DNA of 64,000 bases, from contig CM051521.1 of NCBI GenBank assembly GCA_028015205.1, positions 119,358,614-119,422,613 of the forward strand, read 5' to 3'. The stretch comes from Mytilisepta virgata. Its lineage: Eukaryota > Mollusca > Bivalvia > Mytilida > Mytilidae. The position numbers were made by a program, and so were the translations under genes. Numbering within the stretch: position 1 is the first letter of the stretch; the number at the start of each line of letters is the position of its first letter. The notes beneath the pieces were generated by a model. The model worked only from the letters and a program-made list of their open reading frames with translations. It searched no databases and was not told where the DNA came from. Below, one piece after another: positions 12,101 through 21,090 of this stretch.

Positions 12101-15100
12101 GTATACTTCACCCAACTTTGCAACAACGACTGTCATATAAGTGGGAGGTTTGGCTAGCAGTAAAACCTGGTTTAACCCACCATTTTCTTTGAAAAATGCC
12201 TGTACCGAGTCAGGAATATCATATGACAGTTGTTTTCCAGTTGTTCCGCTGGTTGATACAGTTGAGCTTCTTTTTGGTTTTGTCAGTATTTATAGACTTT
12301 CCCCTATTGAATACACCTTGGAGTACGATACCTTTGTTATGACCTTTTTTTTCAGCGAAAAATAAATTCTTCTTAAGTTATGATCATCTGGGAACCATTT
12401 ATTTCAGACGAAAAGATGAACAAAGTGACGACTATATGCTTCCCCAAAAGATTTTTTGGGGAGCATAAAACTATACAAGATTCATTTTGGAGTTACCGGT
12501 ATTCCTGTTGAAAATCAACTAATTGGAAGGGTCCGTTTATTTACTTTAGAATACATAACCTCATTCAAAGTTTATAACTGCTTTATTAAATGATAAGGAA
12601 TTTTCAAACTTTTCAGCAGTATATTCAACAAATAGTAAAGCTACTTTTTTGTTCTCCCCATCCTCCTGTCGAACCTCTGCATAAAATTTGATCAAATGGG
12701 AGTTGTGATGGCATCCATATTTTCTAATGCGTCAGTGCCCGTTTTAGTGTTTTACTTTTAAATAGCTTAACAGCGGAAGCAGTGTTTCTCCTGGTATTTA
12801 TTGCATCCATTTATAGAAGAATCTTCTTCAATTCATCTTTGCAGACTGTGGCAAACCGTTTGCCATGTTTGTTTACCTAAGCAGCAGATACCACTAAAAC
12901 GCTTAATTTGATTGGCCGACTGGAAATGAAATCTTGTCCCAGGTTGGACAGTGCTTAAACCCAGAATAGACCGCATAAGGCTCACATGGAGTGAACTCAC
13001 TCTGAGGTACAACTAAGAAAGTGCTGTTTAGACCATCAGAGAAAAATTCCTTATCATTTAATAAAACATTTATTCCAACATGGATGTTGAACAGGTTGTC
13101 AGTTAATTGGTCCAATCTTGTGAGTGCTCTCTTGTTTGTTTCCTCATGAACATATACAGAAGATATCTGAATCAAGTTTGTAGAGTTGTGGCTCTTGGGA
13201 ATTAAAATACATGAAAAACATATTGCAATAATTCTCTTGACAAAATATATCCATGAATTACGATAAAATGTTCATGAAAATTTTTTAGGGATTTTAAGCT
13301 CTTGTCAAAGGGACTGAGAAAATTTTTTAAATTAACATCTATGTCAAATTTTAATTTCATGCCTTTTGGTTATTATTGTGAGAGTTATGACCCTTGGAAA
13401 AGTAAAAATACACATATATCTCAGAATCTTCATTTAGCCTTTATTGAAATTAATATCTTACTTCAAATTTAAATTGAGTTCCCTTTTATTATTGTTATGA
13501 CCATGGGAAAAGTAAAATTACACATATATATATCTGGCTTTTATTGAAATCACAAGACAAACAAAATATTGTCTTAAATAAATCTTAACATGAACGCACA
13601 TTACCAATATTGGTATATTTTAGGAAGAGAAAGTGAGTATGGTTGTGTGGATGTTACAGCATGGATTGATACATCAGTTACATACTTATATATATCTTAT
13701 TCTTCCCTGCAAGTCACAGCCATTAGAGGATAGGAATTCAAGTTTTTCTGATCTTGCCTCAGGTAAACAGATACACATGAAATATAGTCACCTGTTTTAA
13801 TATATGGTATTTCCAAAATTTTATTATTTTCTTTGAATTGTAAAACAGATTTTGTTTACATTTACAAATTTGCAGGTAGATTTTTGTGATATTTTTATGT
13901 CCAGTCTTTACATGGTACAAATGTAATATGTCATATACTGGGTTTCCAGAAAACATGACACTGATATATTTCATTGGATACAAATTTACATGTGTGAAAG
14001 GGAAGCATGAATTTAAGTTATTGACAAAATACATTTAATTTGCATATTGTGTTATTATAAAAAAAAATTACACAACCACAAACTTCAGTATCCTTGAAAC
14101 AATGAATTTTTACAAAGTCAGGAAAATAAATACAAAAAATAACAAATTTGCAGTATGTAAGATAAGCCATAGATCTGGTTTGATGTATCAGTCTTAATAA
14201 TCTTACACTGTTCTTACAATACACCAAATGAAGTATCAGTCTTAATAATCTTACACTGTTCTTACAATACACCAAATATTGCCATCATGAACACATCTTA
14301 TTTCTGATGAACATTACTGAATTAAAAAAAATTATATGAAATTGCATTGTCTATGAAGTTTGAACATCATTATTTTTATTATTATTGGATAAAAAAATGT
14401 TTGATTAAAACATTTTTGGTTTCTCATTTGGATAATGTTGTTGGTGGCAGCATTTAGCAATTCTAAATGGTAAATTTTTCAAAAACTATTTGGACAGAAT
14501 TGTAGCTTTACAGGTTAGTTACAAAGGCTCATACCTTTAGTTTTATCAAGTGATTTAATGATTGTTATCATTGTTTTAAAGTGAACAGTGATGAAAGTCA
14601 GCTACAATTCCAGTCACCATCTTCAGAACTGGCCAGTGAAAGCCTGATATCTGATGACATTAAAGGATTTATGCCTATGGAAGATACAATGTCAAAATTT
14701 ACCAGGGAAGAACAAGATTTTGTCCTTAATTTACCTGCTGCTAAGGTGACAGAGGATTTAAGATTATTTCTAAGGTAATGTTTTCTGAATATAAGAAGGA
14801 TAAATGTACACACAGAAAACATGATTATGTCTGAATGATAGGAAGGTATCAAAGTTAAGATTATTTACAAGACATCATTATATTAAAACAAATCTCAATA
14901 TATAATGTTCCAAAATCAAACTGAATACTTGATATCTGGTGAGGAGATAATGGAATGGAGGTTATGGTACATTAGAAACTGAATACTTGATATCTGATGA
15001 GGAGATAATGGAATGGGTGTTATTGTACATTAGAAACTAAATACTTGATATCAGATGAGGAGATAATGGAATGGGGGTTATTGTACATTAGAAACTGAAT

Positions 15101-17687
15101 ACTTGATATCTGATGAGGAGATAATGGAATGGGGGTTATTGTACATTAGAAACTGAATACTTGATATGAGATGAGGAGATAATGGAATGGGGGTTATGGT
15201 ACATTAGAAACTGAATACTTGATATCTGATGAGGAGATAATGGAATGGGTGTTATTGTACATTAGAAACTGAATATTTGATATCAGATGAGGAGATAATG
15301 GAATGGGGGTTATTGTACATTAGAAACTGAATACTTGATATCTGATGAGGAGATAATGGAATGGGGGTTATTGTACATTAGAAACTGAATATTTGATATC
15401 AGATGAGGAGATAATGGAATGGGTGTTATTGTACATTAGAAACTGAATACTTGATATCTGGTGAGGAGATAATGGAATGGGTGTTATTGTACATTAGAAA
15501 CTGAATACTTGATATCTGATTATGAGATAATGGAATGGGGGTTACTGTCCATTAGAAACTGAATACTTGATATCTGATGAGGAGATAATGGAATGGGTGT
15601 TATTGTACATTAGAAACTGAATATTTGATATCTGATGAGGAGATAATGGAATGGGGGTTACTGTCCATTAGAAACTGAATACTTGATATCTGATGAGGAG
15701 ATAATGGAATGGGTGTTATTGTACATTAGAAACTGAATATTTGATATCAGATGAGGAGATAATGGAATGGGTGTTATTGTACATTAGAAACTGAATATTT
15801 GATATCAGATGAGGAGATAATGGAATGGGGGTTACTGTCCATTAGAAACTGAATACTTGATATCTGATGAGGAGATAATGGAATGGGTGTTATTGTACAT
15901 TAAAAACTGAATATTTGATATCAGATGAGGAGATAATGGAATGGGTGTTATTGTACATTAGAAACTGAATATTTGATGTCAGATGAGGAGATAAGGGAAT
16001 GGGTGTTATTGTACATTAGAAACTGAATACTTGATATGAGATGAGGAGATAATGGAATGGGGGTTATTGTACATTAGAAACTGAATACTTAAAATCTGGT
16101 GAGGAGATAATGGAATGGGGGTTATTGTACATTAGAAACTGAATATTTGATATCAGATGATGAGATAATGGAATGGGGGTTATTGTACATTAGAAACTGA
16201 ATACTTGATATCTGGTGAGGAGATAATGGAATGGGGGTTATTGTACATTAGAAACTGAATATTTGATATCAGATGAGGAGATAATGGAATGGGTGTTATT
16301 GTACATTAGAAACTGAATATTTGATATCAGATGAGGAGATAATGGAATGGGGGTTATTGTACATTAGAAACTGAATACTTGAAATCTGGTGAGGAGATAA
16401 TGGAATGGGGGTTATTGTACATTAGAAACTGAATACTTGATATCTGGTGAGGAGATAATGGAATGGGGGTTATTGTACATAAGAAACTGAATACTTGATA
16501 TCAGATGAGGAGATAATGGAATGGGGGTTATTGTACATTAGAAACTGAATACTTGATATCAGATGAGGAGATAATGGAATAGGGGTTGTTGTACATTAGA
16601 AACTGAATACTTGATATCTGATGAGGAGATAATGGAATGGGGGTTATTGTAAATTAGAAATTAACCCATGTCATATTAGTTAGAAAACCGTGCATCATTT
16701 TTCTTCATCTTGAATGTCACAATAAGGCCTTGGTGAGCCTTACAAGCAAGATCATAATGGCGATAGTCTCAACATAGGACATTTCAATTAAACTGTTTCT
16801 GCCATACTTTATTGGTAAGGTATCAAACCTGTGTTCAGATTTTCAAAACACAGAATTTTTTTTACATTCATAAGGAATTTTTTTAACAACTTTCATGAAC
16901 GGGATTCTTGACAATAATGTTTTAATAATGAATGATTGCTTCATTACAACCTATTATTTTCTTTACATTGTATATTATTGTTTATATGTCAAGACCATTT
17001 ATTGTAAATGTGTTTGAACAAATAAATATTTCTATTTCTATTTCTATATCATAAGAAGCATCACCTGTTGAAGTCATGTTCATAATCAATTGACAGTTTT
17101 ATGAATCGGATTATATTTTCAATACAAATCACCAAAAGGTGTAGCTATTCCAAACAAAAATTTGTGAAGCACACAGAGTATCAATAGTTACAAAAGAATT
17201 CCCTTTTCTGTTTGTATAATCCCGATCTTAATATATATCTGAACATTCTTATAGATGTGACAATAAGCAAAGAATTCTTCTAAAAAAAATGCTATGTCTG
17301 TGTCAAACTGGTAAAGATAGGTCTGTTGAACTGGTAAGCAGGTAAAGCATTTTATTGGAATTGAAGGCATTCCCATGACCTTAAAATATAGAACAGTAAT
17401 AAAAGGATGGTTTCTTTCTTTGTTTTTTGTCACCTGTTGAAAAGATTTTGAGTCAAGAAATTATCAACCATATCCAGTCATCCATTACCATATATTCATT
17501 TGTGTAAAATTCTTTTTTTTATTTCCATAGATTATGTCCTTACTTTAACGGTCAACATCATTTCGAGGAGATAATGTTTTACGAAGATTTGACAAGATCC
17601 CAGTTACTAACGTTATTAGACAAATTTAAGGAGGTTCTGATAACATGCCAGTATCCAGACCAAGCTACCATATTTTGTGTTTCATGA
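3027..17687 (+). CDS. NPRL3: NPRL3, GATOR1 complex subunit (3' nine exons; 5' part outside the window)
   Basis: NPRL3 is a subunit of GATOR1, which with NPRL2 and DEPDC5 represses mTORC1 at the lysosome when amino acids are low. Nine exons were joined by hand: 3027-3102, 4183-4297, 6653-6687, 7568-7730, 9915-10021, 11539-11671, 13624-13762, 14582-14774 and 17531-17687. All have AG/GT borders, phases agree at every junction, and together they give about 372 residues with no internal stop. Landmarks shared with vertebrate NPRL3 from memory: [56 protein letters not shown] with QLHTY, and the C-terminal [22 protein letters not shown]. Human NPRL3 is about 569 residues, so roughly the first 200 (longin domain) lie upstream. 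The C-terminus (IFCVS) differs from the vertebrate end. An ATTAAA at 17786 may be the poly(A) signal. MPG follows in the opposite orientation. Confidence 0.93.
3190..3997 (-). repeat. Hairpin-ended interspersed element (family C), reverse copy
   Basis: The right end, read on the minus strand, is CTAGAGGCTCTCAAAAGCCT followed by the GTATCGCTCACCTGG head, the hairpin head shared with copies at 22.9, 25.9, 28.4, 32.1, 33.3 and 44.5 kb. The interior has poly-purine stretches and diverged repeats of the ACCTGCCATGAAATTTTCAG type that recur in the copy inside the MPG intron. It fills most of the intron between NPRL3 exons a and b. The left end is uncertain. Confidence 0.6.
4183..4297 (+). CDS. NPRL3: NPRL3 exon b
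   Basis: TTTTAG acceptor and GTAAGC donor. The first base completes the TGT codon begun in exon a; the exon ends in phase 0. It encodes [20 protein letters not shown], the most conserved NPRL3 stretch in this window. Confidence 0.9.
4298..5045. other. Intron sequence, nothing recognised
   Basis: AT-rich intronic sequence between NPRL3 exons b and c. Short open frames are present but show no coding character, and no repeat boundaries were recognised before the element that starts at 5048. Confidence 0.5.
5048..6225 (+). repeat. Pearl-like element with tandem core (family B)
   Basis: The left end starts TGTCTCGCCTGCGAC and the right part contains GGCGAGACA followed by TTGTCCACTCTTGTT, so the first nine bases are repeated inverted near the 3' end. 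Between them lie about six diverged tandem units of about 140-147 bp, each with a match to ATTTGGTCTATAGATAGTTC and a TGACCTTGACCTCAATTTC block. Structure and unit length resemble pearl/Helitron-like elements of bivalves (established family; assignment inferred). A second copy ends at 45928 and a fragment lies at 52.3 kb. Confidence 0.75.
6438..6580. mobile_element. MITE-like palindromic element, about 142 bp
   Basis: Left arm GAAATAATTCATGGTGGCTT at about 6439-6458 is repeated inverted as AAGCCACCATGAATTATTTC, ending at 6579. The inverted similarity continues inward for about 20 more bases with mismatches. This is the shape of a short miniature inverted-repeat transposable element. The target duplication is not certain. 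Confidence 0.65.
6653..6687 (+). CDS. NPRL3: NPRL3 exon c (35-bp micro-exon)
   Basis: Only 35 bp, with a TTTTACAG acceptor and AAG|GTCAGT donor. It encodes [11 protein letters not shown] and two bases of the next arginine codon. Skipping it would break the frame, and it matches the segment just before RPYHALLLL in vertebrate NPRL3. Confidence 0.85.
6890..7080 (+). repeat. Diverged interspersed repeat shared with 46.2-46.4 kb
   Basis: The phrases around TTTTTGAGGTATAAGAGATG and TTCATCTTGATGAGTGCT match the stretch at 46240-46400, which has TTTTTGAGATATAAGGTATT and TTCACCTTGATGAATGCT. No ends were identified. Confidence 0.45.
7081..7206 (+). mobile_element. SINE 3' part with (AAAC)n tail
   Basis: Reads through TTGCCAATTTTCATACCAAA and ends in AAAACCCCAACTAAACAAAC repeats, the same 3' domain and tail as at 660-792 and, reversed, at 29.7 kb. 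The 5' head is not clear. Confidence 0.55.
7568..7730 (+). CDS. NPRL3: NPRL3 exon d
   Basis: ATTTTAG acceptor; the donor CAG|GTTTGT lies at 7731. The exon completes the arginine codon from exon c and encodes [15 protein letters not shown] and a following ADLSLSQ at its 3' end, in phase 0. Its last 21 bases and the start of the following intron are repeated many times in the adjacent tandem array. Confidence 0.9.
7711..8937 (+). repeat. Tandem array of about 48 bp that contains the exon d splice donor
   Basis: About 25 head-to-tail units of 46-49 bp. Each contains a version of GCTGATCTCAGTTTGTCACA, then G|GTTTGTGATATATAATTAG and a linker ending ATATCA. The first unit overlaps the real end of exon d, so the array repeats coding bases (for ADLSLSQ) together with the donor. 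A 95-bp higher-order pattern is visible at about 8600-8830. The array ends shortly before 8938. Confidence 0.9.
8938..9914. other. Intron sequence, nothing recognised
   Basis: AT-rich intron between the 48-bp array and NPRL3 exon e. No coding frame or repeat family was recognised. Confidence 0.5.
9915..10021 (+). CDS. NPRL3: NPRL3 exon e
   Basis: TTTCTAG acceptor and GTAAGT donor. It encodes [20 protein letters not shown] and continues to [10 protein letters not shown], ending with two bases of a leucine codon. This is almost the vertebrate NPRL3 sequence. Confidence 0.93.
10204..10856 (+). repeat. 29-bp minisatellite, about 22 units
   Basis: Head-to-tail units of consensus GTTATACTAAACAGCAATAC followed by ATATGTAGA (29 bp), with ACATGT/ATATGT variants. 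It lies in the intron between NPRL3 exons e and f. Units are highly similar, so recent expansion or homogenisation is likely. Confidence 0.92.
10857..11538. other. Intron sequence, nothing recognised
   Basis: AT-rich intron sequence between the 29-bp array and NPRL3 exon f; no coding or repeat signal recognised. Confidence 0.5.
11539..11671 (+). CDS. NPRL3: NPRL3 exon f
   Basis: CATTACAG acceptor and CAG|GTAACA donor. The first base completes leucine from exon e. It encodes [17 protein letters not shown] and then [12 protein letters not shown], matching the segment between the YSPLAEQF and SLSEF parts of vertebrate NPRL3. Confidence 0.88.
12095..12470 (+). repeat. Degenerate repeat and a tight hairpin at 12435-12466
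   Basis: The stretch around 12141-12365 is an open but repeat-like frame with no recognised domain. At 12435-12466 the sequence folds into a hairpin: arm TATGCTTCCCCAAAA, a loop of about 4 bases, and arm TTTTGGGGAGCATA, with one bulged T. Other families in this window begin with a comparable hairpin, so this may be a further element head. Confidence 0.4.
12903..13240 (-). pseudogene. Unidentified antisense open frame in NPRL3 intron
   Basis: A minus-strand frame open for about 110 codons, with a hydrophobic start ([12 protein letters not shown]) and then [24 protein letters not shown] and [15 protein letters not shown]. There is no ATG at the start of the open stretch. A related peptide, ALLNDKEF, is encoded on the opposite strand at about 12570-12605, so the region holds two inverted copies of a similar coding piece. 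The composition suggests a secreted or extracellular protein, but I do not recognise the family. It could be a captured gene fragment or part of an unknown transposon. Confidence 0.3.
13624..13762 (+). CDS. NPRL3: NPRL3 exon g
   Basis: ATTTTAG acceptor and TCAG|GTAAAC donor. It encodes [20 protein letters not shown] and TYIYLILP, matching the [20 protein letters not shown] segment of vertebrate NPRL3, then a low-complexity serine-containing linker. It ends in phase 1. Confidence 0.92.
14185..14276 (+). repeat. Tandem duplication, two 48-bp units
   Basis: GTATCAGTCTTAATAATCTT and the following 28 bases occur twice in a row (14185-14232, and from 14233). It lies in the intron between exons g and h. 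Confidence 0.85.
14582..14774 (+). CDS. NPRL3: NPRL3 exon h
   Basis: TTTTAAAG acceptor and AAG|GTAATG donor. It starts with a serine/glutamate-rich linker and then [20 protein letters not shown], which corresponds to the [20 protein letters not shown] region of the vertebrate protein. It ends with two bases of an arginine codon. Confidence 0.9.
14905..16658 (+). repeat. 58-bp minisatellite, about 30 units
   Basis: Unit of 58 bp, consensus GAAACTGAATACTTGATATC, then TGATGAGGAGATAATGGAAT, then GGGGGTTATTGTACATTA. Units differ at a few recurring sites (CTTG/TTTG, TCTG/TCAG, GGGGG/GGGTG, GTACATT/GTCCATT), and the variants alternate in blocks, which suggests higher-order amplification. It fills most of the first half of the intron between NPRL3 exons h and i. 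Confidence 0.95.
16659..17530. other. Intron sequence with a LINE 3' tail
   Basis: Mostly unassigned AT-rich intron. At about 17016-17048 AATAAATATTTCTATTTCTA continues as a TATTTC repeat, which looks like the microsatellite 3' tail of a truncated non-LTR retrotransposon. No coding remnant of it was found. Confidence 0.45.
17531..17687 (+). CDS. NPRL3: NPRL3 exon i (terminal)
   Basis: TCCATAG acceptor. It completes arginine, then encodes [20 protein letters not shown] and [16 protein letters not shown], ending at TGA 17685-17687. This is the conserved NPRL3 C-terminal helical block (vertebrate HHLEEIMYNENTRRSQLL). Confidence 0.95.
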
Positions 17688-17785
17688 TGTAGTGGCATGT
17701 TACATCAAAGAATCTCATCAACATAGCAGATATAACACTGTGAAGAAACGTGTAATATTTTATATACTGGTATATGCTAAATTTT

Positions 17786-17791
17786 ATTAAA
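17786..17791 (+). terminator. Possible NPRL3 poly(A) signal
   Basis: ATTAAA about 100 bp after the NPRL3 stop. The variant signal and AT-rich context make this tentative. Confidence 0.35.
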
Positions 17792-18309
17792 GCTGAAGTC
17801 CACTGATGATCATAGCTCAGAAAGTGCAATAGTATGTTGGAATATTTGGATAGGGGCTACTGTAAGTTGTTATTGAAATGCGTTCAAATCTGCACAGCAA
17901 CACTGGATATTCAAGTAAAAAATTAACCATTTGGCGCTTTGGTACACTGACTTTTGGAAAAGATTTTATATGCAGGAGAGGTAATTATAGACAGTATGAA
18001 CATTCCCAAAATATCAACTTCAGTGGTTGATGAATGCAGTTTGGAATCACTTAATGTAACATTGCCCACAATATGTCTGGGTTGAAAATCATTTCTACTC
18101 TTTTTCCGTCACAGTTGGTATAGTTTCAATTTTTGCCCTTTGACCGTGGTAGGAGCATGGGTATTGCCAATTATCAGTTCTGTAATTAGATAAAAATACA
18201 GTTGACTTTGTGTTATCTCAAAGTCTTAAAAGGAGCTGACAAATTTTCCTAGTTACAAAGGGGAGGTAATTTACTAATTCCAATAAATCTAAAATGTTTA
18301 TGCTCCTTT
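17792..18309. other. Intergenic sequence, nothing recognised
   Basis: AT-rich sequence after NPRL3; no gene or clear repeat recognised. Confidence 0.5.
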
Positions 18310-18835
18310 TTCAGATCTGAAAGAAAACGATTATTACCAAACAAATGTACTTGAAGTCAAACTCTATCAAGTATCATGATTTATTTAATTCTGATGATCA
18401 AACTGTGATCTTTAGACTAGCCAAATTTTGTAAAATTGTTTTATCTGTGTTAAATTGCCTTCCAGCTAAACTCTTTGGTATTGAATTGTTGTATGCACAC
18501 ATTTGTATTGTTATAATTAGGGAGGAGATCAAAAGTTCAATGTCGGATAAAAAACTTAATTCACATAGTTTTTTCACTGACCCCCCCACCCCCCTCTTAA
18601 CTTAATTTGGGAAAAATTGATTGACCAATATAGGGGTATACAAAAATCGATGTCGGATAACAAAACTTCCAGTGATTTTTACCCCCCCCCCCCCCCCCCC
18701 ACCCCCAAACTATTTGAATTAAGTTTTTTATCCGACATTGAACTTTTGATCTCGTCCCTTACTTTCATTGTAATTGTATTTACATACCCCTGTTGGGGTC
18801 TTTGTCTTAAAAAAGAAACTTGAAACTTGAAACAG
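18310..18835 (+). mobile_element. 3' end of a truncated LINE, split by a MITE
   Basis: An open frame from about 18340 (KQMYLKSNSIKYHDLF, then DDQTVIFRLAKFCK) resembles the extreme C-terminus of LINE proteins, which often end K-F-x-N-L-F ... LAKFL. The element ends at about 18835 in AAACTTGAAACTTGAAAC, a (TTGAAAC)n tail. A 239-bp inverted-repeat element (18520-18758) sits inside. The assignment of the coding part is weak; the tail is clear. Confidence 0.45.
18520..18758. mobile_element. PIF/Harbinger-like MITE with TTA target duplication
   Basis: Terminal inverted repeats of about 52 bp: the left end begins GGGAGGAGATCAAAAGTTCA and the right end, reverse-complemented, begins GGGACGAGATCAAAAGTTCA. 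The arms continue nearly identical through ATGTCGGATAAAAAACTTAA. TTA is present directly outside both ends (18517-18519 and 18759-18761). A 3-bp TWA duplication and GG-starting ends are typical of PIF/Harbinger (established); the class is inferred, as no transposase is present. The interior holds a partial copy of the arm and long C runs near 18680-18705. Confidence 0.8.
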
Positions 18836-19049
18836 AGTAAAACAATAGTTTACATGTATTAGACTTTAATGTACTTTGCATAACATTTTATATGACAAAA
18901 AATTTATTACAAAATATTAAAAAGATTTGGGAGTCCATTATCCTTTGTTGATAGATTGACGTTAATCGATCTACTCAATGTAAATTCACAATAAATCAAT
19001 GGCACAAAATATCAATAGATGCCAATTACTGAAAATATAACTAATAAAA

Positions 19050-21090
19050 TGCTCCGCTGGGTGCAGCTTGATACGACTGCAGAGGTCGAACCCTGAACAG
19101 TTGGGGCAAGTATGGACACAACATTCAAGCTTGATACAGCACTGAATTTGGATTGTGAATAAATATTTGACACAGCATAGGTTTCTGACACAGAATGAAT
19201 GTGGTCTAAAAACTTAAAAATTTTAAATTTACCTATTCAAACCATATCAGTATTATTTGCTTTTATATATAAATCAGAAATAACCAATTTAAAATGTTTA
19301 GATTCAGCATATCAAAGAACCCCAAGAATTTTTGTTAAAATCAAACTAAGTTTAATTTTGGACCCTTTGGACCTTAATGTAGACCAATTTGAAAACGGGA
19401 CCAAAAATTAAGAATCTAAATACAAATCAAAGAAACCCAGTAGTTCAATTTTTGATGATTCAATTTTTGATGAAATCAAATAAAGTTCTGTTGCACAATA
19501 CTGTGCAATTGAAGATTTCTTGCTATTGTGCAATACTGTGCAATTGAAGATTTCTTGCTACTGCGCAATACTGTGCAATTGAAAATTTCTTGCTATTGCA
19601 CAATACTTATTATAATAATTTACACTTCCTGTTTGGTGTGTATCTCTTGCCTTGTCATTATTATTTACTTTTATATATAAATCAGAAATTTAATAATAAA
19701 GTTTTTGGCAAATTTCCAATATACATAATTTAAAAGCAGTTTAGGTGAGAAAAACAAAAAAGCTTCTTCAGCAACATTTTATATTGGCAAATTTCCAATG
19801 AAGTTCATTAAACTAAAGTTATTGGCAAATTTCCAATGGAATTTATTAATAATAAAGTTTTTGGCAAATTTCCAATATAAATAATTTAAAAGCAGTTTAG
19901 GTGAGATATTCAAATGAGTTTCAATTACCAACCTTACACTGCCTTTTAAATTATGTTTTGTACTAATTGTCCATTAACCTGGAAACCCTTTTCCCCCCTT
20001 TTTTGCACCTTATTTCTTAACGGTTTGAGCCATAACTCCCAAAGACAATTCTTACCATCCCTTTGTGGTATTCCAATATCCAAAATCTAAATACATGGTT
20101 AGATTCAGCATATCAAAGAACCCCAAGAATTCAATTTTTGATGAAATCAAATAAAGTTCAATTTTGGACCCTCTAAACCTCAATGTGGACCAATTTGATA
20201 ACCGGGCCCAAATATCAAAAATCTAAATACATGGTTAGATTCAGCATATCGAAGAACCCCTTATATTCAGTTTTTGTTGAAATCAAACAAAGTTTAATTT
20301 TGGACCTCGATTTGGGCCAACTTGAAAACTGGGCCCATAATAAAAAACTAAGTACATGTTTAGATTCAGCATATCAAAGAACCCCAAGAATTCAATTTTT
20401 GTTCAAATCAAACTAAGTTTAATTTTGGACCCTTTGGACCTTAATGTAGACCAATTTGAAAACGGGACCAAAAATTAAGAACCTAAATACACGGTTAGAT
20501 TCGGCATATCAAAGAATACCAATAGTTCAATTTTCGATGAAATCAAACAAAGTTTAATTTTGGACCCTTTTGGCTCCTAATTCCTAAACTGTTGGGACCA
20601 AAACTCCCAAAATCAATCCCAACCTTCCTTTTGTGGTCATAAACCTTGTGTTTAAATTTCATAGATTTCTATTTACTTATACTAAAGTTATTGTGCAAAA
20701 ACCAAGAAAAATGCTTATTTGGGCCCTTTTTTAGCGCCTAATACTTAAACTGTTGGGACCAAAACTCCCAAAAACAATCCCAACCTTCCTTTTGTGGTCA
20801 TAAACTTTGTGTTAAAATTTCATGGATTTCTATTTACTTATACTAGAGTTATTGTGCGAAAACCAAGAAAAATGATTATTTGGCCCTTTTTTGGCACCTA
20901 ATTCTTAAACTGTTGGGACCAAAACTCCCAAAATCAATCCCAACCTTCCTTTTGTGGTCATAAGCCTTGTATTTAAATTTCATAGATTTCTATTAACTTA
21001 TACTAAAGTTATAGTGCGAAAATCAAATGTCTTCGGACAACGACGACGCCAACATCATACCAATATACGACCGCAAAAATTTTTTTTTCA
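19050..21090 (-). repeat. Interspersed element with degenerate tandem core (family D)
   Basis: The right end, read in reverse, starts with CGGTCGTATATTGG, then GTCGTCGTTGTCCGAAGACA, the same head as at 46561 (+). The interior has diverged repeats of TTAGATTCAGCATATCAAAG, TTTAATTTTGGACCCTTTGG, and, nearer the head, CCAAAACTCCCAAAATCAAT followed by CCCAACCTTCCTTTTGTGGT. At 19490-19615 three short units with CAATACTGTGCAATTGAAGA occur in tandem. The left boundary is unclear. Confidence 0.65.

Noticed and set aside
12141..12365. 74-codon frame with Cys and Pro
   Set aside because: It matches a degenerate interspersed sequence and has no partner exon, despite a protein-like look.
15095..15160. 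CTGATGAG followed about 40 bases later by GAAAC in every 58-bp unit, suggesting tandem hammerhead ribozymes
   Set aside because: A hammerhead needs stem II directly between CUGAUGAG and CGAAAC; the bases there (GAGATAAT... and ...GTACATTA) cannot pair, and no stem III fits. The match is chance.
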